A stretch of 64,000 nt of DNA from Bacillota bacterium (GTDB lineage Bacteria; Bacillota; Clostridia; Oscillospirales; Ruminococcaceae): positions 1 to 64,000 of the forward strand of contig JAEWWT010000010.1 of the NCBI GenBank assembly GCA_023396225.1, written 5' to 3'. The position numbers were made by a program, and so were the translations under genes. Positions 58,207-64,000 of this stretch are shown here, piece by piece. The notes under the pieces are model-generated. The model searched no databases. It saw only the letters and a list, made by a program, of their open reading frames with translations, and was not told the origin of the DNA. Position 1 is the stretch's first letter. Each line of letters starts with the position of its first letter.

Positions 58207-60414
58207 ATGCAAAAAAGTGTTAAAATTGAAGGAATGACTTGTGCAGCCTGTGCAGCACGAATTGAACGTTTTGTCGGCAAACTAGATGGCGTGAACTCTG
58301 CATCTGTGAATTTTGCTACCGAAACTCTTACAGTTGATTTTGACAAGGCAGATATGAAACAGGTTGAAGCTACTGTAATAAAAGCAGGATATAAAATTGC
58401 AGGTCATGATCAGAAAAAGAAGCTGTCACCAAAGCAGATTATGTTGATAAGACTAATTTTTTCTATTGTTTTTACAGTTCCTTTGCTTCTGATAAGCATG
58501 GGGCATATGGTTGGAATGCCTCTTCCTGAATTTCTTACTCCTCATCATAGTGCATTTAATTTTGCCCTTGCACAGCTTATACTTACCATACCCGTAATGG
58601 CGGCAGGGTATAAGTTCTATTATATCGGTTTTAAAAACCTGTTTACTTTGTCTCCCAATATGGACAGCCTTATAGCTATAAGTACATCATCTGCATTCCT
58701 GTATGGGTTATATGCAGTTTACAGAATAGGGTTTACTCCTAATGGTGCGGAATATGCAATGCACTTGTATTTTGAATCAGTAGCTGTTATTCTGACACTT
58801 ATAACGGTTGGAAAATTTCTTGAGGCAATATCTAAAAGCAAAACCGACGAATCAGTCAGAAAGCTTATGGATCTTGCCCCGAAAACTGCAATAGTAATCA
58901 GAAATGGTAAAGAGCTTGAAGTTAAGCTTGATCAAGTTCAGGTCGGTGAAATTCTTGTTTCAAAATCAGGAGAATCGCTTGCTGTTGATGGTGAGGTAAT
59001 AGAGGGCAGTGCCCTTGTTGATGAGTCAATGCTTACGGGTGAAAGTATTTCTGTACAGAAGGGTATAGGTGACAAGGTTGTTGGTGCATCTATAAACAAA
59101 AACGGGTATATAAAATACCGATCTGAAAAGGTAGGCGCTGATACTGCACTTTCACAAATAATAAAATTTGTTGAGGAGGCACAAGGCTCAAAAGCACCGA
59201 TTGCAAGACTTGCAGATATTATTTCAGCATATTTTGTGCCTGCTGTACTTGTTCTTGCAGTTATTGCAGCAATAGGCTGGTTTATTGCTGGAGAAACACC
59301 GCTTTTCTGTCTGACAATTTTTATTTCTGTACTTGTTATAGCTTGCCCTTGCGCACTCGGACTTGCAACTCCGACAGCAATAATGGTCGGCACAGGAAAA
59401 GGTGCAGAAAACGGAATCCTTATAAAAGGAGGACAACCTCTTGAACAAGCTTGCAAAGTTACTGCAATTGTTTTTGATAAAACAGGAACACTTACAGTAG
59501 GAAAGCCTGCTGTTACTGATATTGTTGCATTAGGTGAAACAAGTGAAAATGATTTGCTTGCTATTTCAGCAACAGCAGAAGCGGCTTCAGAACATCCTCT
59601 AAGTGAGGCAATTGTACAATGTGCAAATGAAAGAAATCTTGCACTTCCTCAAAGAAACAGCTTTGAAAACATTGAGGGCAGAGGTATACGTTCGGATGTT
59701 GACGGGCATATTGTTCTTATCGGTAATATTCGCCTTATGAATGAAAATAATATAGACAGTACTTCTGCAATACAGATAGCAGACAACCTTGCAGACATGG
59801 GAAAAACTCCTATGTATATAGCTATAGACCAAAAGCTTGCAGGAATTATTGCGGCGGCTGATATTCCAAGGGAAGATAGTTTTTCTGCTGTTAAGAAACT
59901 GCACAGCCTGGGCATTAAGGTTATAATGCTTACAGGAGATAATGAGCGTACGGCAAAGGCAACCGCCAAAAAGCTTGGTATAGATAAATATATTGCGGGA
60001 GTTTTGCCTGACGAAAAAGCAAAGCATATTAAACAAATGCAGGACAGCGGCGAAATTGTTTCTATGGCAGGTGACGGAATCAATGATGCAGTAGCACTTA
60101 CACAAGCAGATGTTGGAATTGCTGTCGGACAGGGAACAGACATTGCAATTGAATGTGCAGACATTGTTCTTATTAGAAACAATCTTGAAGATGTTTGCAG
60201 TGCAATCAAGCTTTCAAAGGCAACTATACGTAATATTAAGGAAAATCTCGTATGGGCATTCGGATACAATATTCTTGGAATACCTGTTGCAATGGGATTA
60301 CTTCATATATTCGGCGGGCCCTTGCTAAATCCTATGATAGCGGCGGCTGCAATGAGTTTAAGCTCTGTGTCAGTTATTTTAAATGCTTTAAGATTAAAGA
60401 GATTCAAACCATAA
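58207..60414 (+). CDS. copA: Copper-exporting P-type ATPase
   Basis: The 735-residue protein has one N-terminal heavy-metal-binding domain (GMTCAACAARIERF, CxxC at residues 12-15), eight membrane helices, the TGES motif, the CPC transport motif in VIACPCALGLATPTA, the phosphorylation motif DKTGTLT, the SEHPLSEAI motif and GDGINDAVAL. It exports Cu(I) from the cytoplasm using ATP. AGAAAGGG precedes the ATG. A copper chaperone gene follows. Confidence 0.95.
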   Translation: MQKSVKIEGMTCAACAARIERFVGKLDGVNSASVNFATETLTVDFDKADMKQVEATVIKAGYKIAGHDQKKKLSPKQIMLIRLIFSIVFTVPLLLISMGHMVGMPLPEFLTPHHSAFNFALAQLILTIPVMAAGYKFYYIGFKNLFTLSPNMDSLIAISTSSAFLYGLYAVYRIGFTPNGAEYAMHLYFESVAVILTLITVGKFLEAISKSKTDESVRKLMDLAPKTAIVIRNGKELEVKLDQVQVGEILVSKSGESLAVDGEVIEGSALVDESMLTGESISVQKGIGDKVVGASINKNGYIKYRSEKVGADTALSQIIKFVEEAQGSKAPIARLADIISAYFVPAVLVLAVIAAIGWFIAGETPLFCLTIFISVLVIACPCALGLATPTAIMVGTGKGAENGILIKGGQPLEQACKVTAIVFDKTGTLTVGKPAVTDIVALGETSENDLLAISATAEAASEHPLSEAIVQCANERNLALPQRNSFENIEGRGIRSDVDGHIVLIGNIRLMNENNIDSTSAIQIADNLADMGKTPMYIAIDQKLAGIIAAADIPREDSFSAVKKLHSLGIKVIMLTGDNERTAKATAKKLGIDKYIAGVLPDEKAKHIKQMQDSGEIVSMAGDGINDAVALTQADVGIAVGQGTDIAIECADIVLIRNNLEDVCSAIKLSKATIRNIKENLVWAFGYNILGIPVAMGLLHIFGGPLLNPMIAAAAMSLSSVSVILNALRLKRFKP

Positions 60415-60435
60415 AATTAAGAAAGGATTATAATT

Positions 60436-60639
60436 ATGAGAAAAGTAAATATTAAAATTGAGGGAATGTCATGCAGTCATTGCGTTGGTCATGTTACGGA
60501 CGCATTAGAGGAGATTGGGGTGCAGAATATTGATGTTTCACTTGAAAATGGCTGTGCAGTTGCAGATACAGACAAAAGCAACGAGGAAATTAAAACAGCA
60601 ATTGAAGATGAAGGATATGATGTTATTTCAATAGAATAA
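60436..60639 (+). CDS. copZ: Copper chaperone, heavy-metal-binding domain
   Basis: The 67-residue protein is a single ferredoxin-like fold with GMSCSHCVGHV near residue 11, the CxxC copper site, and ends normally. It likely delivers copper to the preceding CopA. AAGAAAGGA precedes the ATG; 21 bases separate the genes, so they form one operon. Confidence 0.92.
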   Translation: MRKVNIKIEGMSCSHCVGHVTDALEEIGVQNIDVSLENGCAVADTDKSNEEIKTAIEDEGYDVISIE

Positions 60640-60649
60640 AGTTTAAAAC

Positions 60650-60690
60650 CAAAGGCATAGCGTCAGATTAATGACACTATGCCTTTTATG
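60650..60690. terminator. Bidirectional terminator
   Basis: AAAGGCATAG and CTATGCCTTTT pair with TGAC/GTCA inner pairs (60651-60687), between the convergent copZ and cysK genes. Confidence 0.8.
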
Positions 60691-60698
60691 TTTATAAA

Positions 60699-61634
60699 TT
60701 ATTCTTCCGTAAACATCGGAGTTGAGAGGTATCTGTCGCCTGTATCAGGAAGAAGAACAACAATGTTCTTGTTCTCATTTTCAGGTCGTTTTGCAAGCTC
60801 AATTGCAGCCCATAACGCCGCACCTGAACTTATTCCGACAAGCACACCCTCTGATCTGCCGATTTTCTTGCCAAGAGCAAAAGCATCTTCATTCTTGACG
60901 GCTATTATTTCGTCATAAACTTTTGTATCAAGAGTATCAGGCACAAATCCAGCACCAATGCCTTGAATTTTGTGAGAACCTGCTGTACCCTTTGAAAGTA
61001 CAGGAGAATCTGCAGGCTCAACGGCAATAATTTTGACCTTAGGATTCTTTGATTTAAGATACTTTCCTGTTCCGGTAAGAGTTCCGCCTGTTCCAACTCC
61101 AGCAACGAAAAAGTCAACCTTTCCATCTGTATCTTCGTGTATTTCAGGCCCGGTAGTTTCAAAATGCACCTTTGGGTTAGCAGGATTTACAAACTGCCCA
61201 GGAATGAAGCTGTTTTCAATCTGAGTGCTTAACTCGTCAGCTTTCTCAATCGCACCCCTCATGCCCTTTGAGCCGTCTGAAAGAACAAGTTCTGCGCCGT
61301 AAGCCTTCATAATAAGGCGTCTTTCTACAGACATTGTTTCAGGCATTACGATTATGATTCTGTAGCCTCTTGCAGCTGCAACGGAGGCAAGACCTATACC
61401 TGTGTTGCCTGATGTAGGTTCAATGATAACAGAGCCCTTTTTAAGCAAGCCTTTTTCCTCTGCATCGTCTATCATAGCCTTTGCAATTCTATCCTTTACG
61501 GATCCAGCAGGATTAAAATATTCAAGTTTTGCAAGAATTTTTGCTTTAAGATTATATTCCTTTTCAATATTGGTAAGTTCAAGTAATGGTGTTTTTCCGA
61601 TTAACTGATCGGATGAAGTATAGATATTTGACAT
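60699..61634 (-). CDS. cysK: Cysteine synthase A
   Basis: The 311-residue PLP enzyme has the PLP Lys in NPAGSVKDRIA, PTSGNTGIGLAS, the phosphate-binding GVGTGGTLTG, and GISSGAA near residue 268. It makes cysteine from O-acetylserine and sulfide. AAGGAG precedes the ATG. Promoter and palindrome upstream are described separately. Confidence 0.95.
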   Translation of the reverse strand: MSNIYTSSDQLIGKTPLLELTNIEKEYNLKAKILAKLEYFNPAGSVKDRIAKAMIDDAEEKGLLKKGSVIIEPTSGNTGIGLASVAAARGYRIIIVMPETMSVERRLIMKAYGAELVLSDGSKGMRGAIEKADELSTQIENSFIPGQFVNPANPKVHFETTGPEIHEDTDGKVDFFVAGVGTGGTLTGTGKYLKSKNPKVKIIAVEPADSPVLSKGTAGSHKIQGIGAGFVPDTLDTKVYDEIIAVKNEDAFALGKKIGRSEGVLVGISSGAALWAAIELAKRPENENKNIVVLLPDTGDRYLSTPMFTEE

Positions 61635-61805
61635 GAGAAATTCTCCTTATTTGTTTTTAAGATATATATTATAAGCCTTGATAACATAAGCTGCAACATC
61701 GAAAAAAAGAATCTGAAATATTAATATAGTCCATAAAAACCTCTAATCCTTTCTCCTGTTTAAAAAATATTCCATAAAAGAAACTTAGTTGTTTCCGTTA
61801 TCTGC

Positions 61806-61858
61806 ATTATATACCTTTAATCATACTAAGTCAATAGGCTTTTAGTGTTTTTAACACT
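61806..61858 (-). promoter_or_regulatory. cysK promoter with upstream palindrome
   Basis: On the minus strand TTGACT (61829-61834), a 17-base spacer and TATAAT (61806-61811). Just upstream of the -35 is AGTGTT-TTT-AACACT (61844-61858), a perfect palindrome that may bind a regulator of cysteine metabolism. Confidence 0.65.
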
Positions 61859-62205
61859 TTGTATAACTATGTTGCTTTTGTATGTTGTACTTTTAACACA
61901 AATCAACAAAATAGGTGGTATAATTAAGCTTATAATCAATATTAAAAGTATTTTCCTTTTACGCCTATAAGCAGGACAAAAATTTGTTTAATAAGACAAT
62001 GGAAAAATAACATAATATGTAGTATGATTTTATTATTATTATGCAATAAAATAATGGTTGCTTTTTTATTATTTATTAATAACATCATGAAATTATAATA
62101 TTGTGATAAGTCTGAAACGATTTTCAGACTGTGGGTTTTGCAATTTGTTATATATCTATAAATCATAACTGCAGAATGTAAAACTCAGAAAGGATGGTCA
62201 TGAAT
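61859..62205. other. AT-rich intergenic region upstream of the NYN gene
   Basis: No gene. AGTCTGAAA/TTTCAGACT (around 62107-62128) forms a hairpin. AGAAAGGATGGTCATGAAT immediately before 62206 is a typical local ribosome binding region with an upstream in-frame ATG. Confidence 0.45.
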
Positions 62206-62937
62206 ATGATTACTGACAAAAGGTTTGCGGTGCTGATTGACGCCGAGAACGTTTCAGCGAAATATATTAAGCCTATACTTGACGAGTTGTCAAATGACGG
62301 AATAATCACTTATAAACGTATTTATGGGGACTGGACAAACCCTACCCAGTGTTCATGGAAGTCAGTTCTTCTGAATCATTCCATTACACCAATCCAGCAG
62401 TATTGCTATACTCAGGGCAAGAATTCTACTGACTCTGCTATGATAATAGATGCTATGGATATATTGTATTCAGGTAACGTAGACGGTTTCTGCATTGTTT
62501 CAAGTGACAGCGATTTTACAAGACTTGCTGTAAGACTAAGAGAATCAGGCAAGCTTGTTATTGGAATGGGTGAAACAAAGACTCCTAATCCATTTATTCA
62601 GGCTTGTAACAGCTTCAAGTACCTTGAGGTTATCAGCAGCAATACGTTAGAGAATACAAAACAGATTGAAAATGAGCCTGTAATTCTTACAAAAGACATG
62701 ATAAGGGATGCAATCTGCATGATAATTGATGAAATCTCTGATGAGGATGGCTGGGCATCATTAAGCGAGATAGGGAACATTCTTATAAAGAGATACCCGA
62801 ACTTTGACTACAGACATTTTAATTATCCGAAGCTTAGACCTTTTGTTGAGTCGCTGCGGGCTTTTGAAGTAAATTCAGAGCCAAGTATGGCAAATTCAAA
62901 GGTTAAGGTAGTATATATTAGAAAAAAACTGAATTGA
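62206..62937 (+). CDS. NYN domain nuclease-like protein with OST-HTH/LOTUS domain
   Basis: The 243-residue protein has an N-terminal NYN/PIN-like domain (FAVLIDAENVSAKYI; acidic D in LIDAEN, TDSAMIIDAMD, and SSDSDFTRLA) and a C-terminal winged OST-HTH/LOTUS domain (about 165-243). Proteins of this LabA-like group are predicted RNases or RNA binders. ATG 62206 is preferred because the in-frame ATG at 62194 is in the ribosome binding region. It is nine bases from the HAD gene. Confidence 0.85.
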   Translation: MITDKRFAVLIDAENVSAKYIKPILDELSNDGIITYKRIYGDWTNPTQCSWKSVLLNHSITPIQQYCYTQGKNSTDSAMIIDAMDILYSGNVDGFCIVSSDSDFTRLAVRLRESGKLVIGMGETKTPNPFIQACNSFKYLEVISSNTLENTKQIENEPVILTKDMIRDAICMIIDEISDEDGWASLSEIGNILIKRYPNFDYRHFNYPKLRPFVESLRAFEVNSEPSMANSKVKVVYIRKKLN

Positions 62938-62946
62938 GGTACTGAC

Positions 62947-63585
62947 ATGAAAGAATTCAAGGCGGCAATTTTTGATCTTGACGGTACAATTGTTGACTCT
63001 AATTTTGTGTGGGAAAATATAGACAGAAAAATTCTTAAAAACCATGGCATCAGTTTATCAGATGAAGATATTATAGAGATGACAGCAATGTCCTATGAAG
63101 ATTGTATTGATAAAATGCAATCCCTTGGTATTCCTGAAAGCCATGACGAATTAAGAAAACAGCTTGATGATACGGCAATATATGAATACAGAAACAATAT
63201 TTTTCTGAAGGAATATGTGAAGGAATACTTTGATTATCTGAAGGCAAAGGGAATATATATTGCCCTTGCGACAGGTTCTCCTGAAAGATTGTATGAGCCT
63301 GTTCTGAGACATAACAGTATTTATGGCTATTTCGACGCTTTATGCTGTACTGACGAAGCAGGAAGAGACAAGGACTACCCCGATGTTTATCTTCTTTGTG
63401 CATCAAAAATAGGAGTTGCACCAGAGGATTGCATTGTATTTGAAGATCTGCTTAAAGGAGTAGTCAGTGCAAGGAATGCAGGAATGCAAACTGTTGGAGT
63501 TTATGACAAGTTTTCAGAAAAAGATATATTTTCTATTAAGACAATATGTGACAAATATATATACACTTTTGCCGAAATGATGTAA
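62947..63585 (+). CDS. HAD superfamily phosphatase (beta-phosphoglucomutase-like)
   Basis: The 212-residue protein has HAD motif I FDLDGTIVDS with the nucleophile Asp, a cap domain, motif II LATGSP, Lys and motif IV GRDKDYPDVYLLCASKIGV...CIVFEDLLKG. It is a cytoplasmic phosphatase or phosphomutase; the substrate is not evident. GAGGTACTGAC precedes the ATG. Confidence 0.88.
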   Translation: MKEFKAAIFDLDGTIVDSNFVWENIDRKILKNHGISLSDEDIIEMTAMSYEDCIDKMQSLGIPESHDELRKQLDDTAIYEYRNNIFLKEYVKEYFDYLKAKGIYIALATGSPERLYEPVLRHNSIYGYFDALCCTDEAGRDKDYPDVYLLCASKIGVAPEDCIVFEDLLKGVVSARNAGMQTVGVYDKFSEKDIFSIKTICDKYIYTFAEMM

Positions 63586-63612
63586 AACAATAAAAATTAA
63601 TATGAAAATATA

Positions 63613-63641
63613 TTGAAATTGTTGAAAAAAGAGTGTATAAT
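63613..63641 (+). promoter_or_regulatory. Promoter of the EAL/HDOD-type gene
   Basis: TTGAAA (63613-63618), a 17-base spacer and TATAAT (63636-63641). Confidence 0.75.
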
Positions 63642-63676
63642 GATAATATTGTAATAATTGTATTGGGGGCGTAAAT

Positions 63677-64000
63677 ATGGATCCATATATAGTACGACAG
63701 GCAATAGCAGATGAAACACAAAACTCAATAGGTTACGAAATTTTATATGCAGATAACCAGTTTCAGAATGAACAGTCGGGTGATGCATCTGCTGCTAATG
63801 CAATAGATCACTTTTTATCTTCAATGGATTCAAACAGATTTCTTGACGGTAAAATTGCTTTTCTTACATTTACAAGAAATCTCCTTGTAAAAAAGATCCC
63901 GAAGCTTTTTACAACACAGAAGCTTGTTATACAAATTGAAGATTCATTGATAACAAATCCTTTGTCACATACGCTCATCACTAAATACAAGCAGAGTGGA
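63677..64000 (+). CDS. N-terminal part of an EAL/HDOD-domain (YuxH-like) protein, cut by the window end
   Basis: The frame runs open to the window end (108 residues). The start MDPYIVRQAIADETQNSIGYEILYAD resembles the degenerate EAL domain of YuxH-like proteins (F/YxARQPIxD...GYELLYR), and IEDSLITNPL (Glu-Asp) fits the following strand. In that family the EAL active site is often degenerate and an HDOD domain follows. GGGGGC precedes the ATG. Function in c-di-GMP signalling is inferred only. Confidence 0.75.
   Translation, partial: MDPYIVRQAIADETQNSIGYEILYADNQFQNEQSGDASAANAIDHFLSSMDSNRFLDGKIAFLTFTRNLLVKKIPKLFTTQKLVIQIEDSLITNPLSHTLITKYKQSG

Overview
The window reads as a chromosomal segment of a low-GC, strictly anaerobic, spore-lineage Firmicute, most like Ruminococcus or a relative in the Oscillospiraceae. 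Reasons: a Spo0A homologue, rubrerythrin, a Crp/Fnr regulator, an ECF S component beside DUF4430, DUF1540, C_GCAxxG_C_C and RDAC-type small proteins, an Amt-PII fusion, and strong AAAGGA-type ribosome binding sites with -35/-10 promoters spaced by 17 bases. This is inference from gene content; no database was searched.

Layout. 1-160: 5S rRNA and terminator, the end of an rRNA operon. 490-6205: secreted beta-helix carbohydrate-binding-type lipoprotein, VTC-type polyphosphate polymerase domain protein, DUF4956 membrane protein, and an OmpR-type two-component system. 6479-13555: accessory block with a DUF3795-GNAT fusion, GNAT, WYL regulator, PPOX-like protein, DUF3795, VOC protein, an Lsa-like ABC-F antibiotic-resistance ATPase behind an attenuator with a six-residue leader peptide, and a two-gene unit of unknown function. 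13589-15600: promoter-terminator unit, two MITE-like elements, rhodanese, NapH-like iron-sulfur membrane protein, and Crp/Fnr-like palindromes. 15805-22800: ribose operon (LacI regulator, rbsK, rbsD, rbsA, rbsC, rbsB, deoC). 22805-28210: chemoreceptor, MutS2-like ATPase without Smr domain behind a structured leader, methyltransferase.

28234-35643 (minus): cobalamin and one-carbon block: metF, detached methionine synthase activation domain, short MetH, DUF4430 and ECF S component (probable B12 uptake), a protein resembling methanogenesis marker 8 (DUF2099), and an MBL hydrolase. 35735-37737: Crp/Fnr regulator, rubrerythrin with two rubredoxin-like sites, C_GCAxxG_C_C protein. 38054-43377 (minus): housekeeping coaD, rsmD, uvrC, a radical SAM enzyme, and spo0A whose phospho-acceptor Asp is Glu. 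43978-47109 (minus): polar amino-acid ABC transporter and AEC permease. 47364-56708: PfkB kinase, thioesterase, DAHP synthase, a pseudokinase with PASTA domains followed by a C39-like peptidase, Amt-GlnB fusion, and a Big2-GH25 lysozyme. 56801-64000: small Cys-rich proteins, SCP2, copA-copZ, cysK, NYN-LOTUS protein, HAD phosphatase and the start of an EAL/HDOD-type protein cut by the window edge.

The most interesting structure is a dispersed 5' leader. It consists of a short GTGAAAA/TTTTCAC-type hairpin, then a GCTATTTGTTC/GAACAAATAGC-type hairpin that closes directly onto the ribosome binding site. It occurs in front of at least six unrelated genes on both strands plus one orphan copy, with compensatory base changes that keep both stems. 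It looks like a family-wide RNA element or a mobile palindromic repeat that supplies a ribosome binding site.
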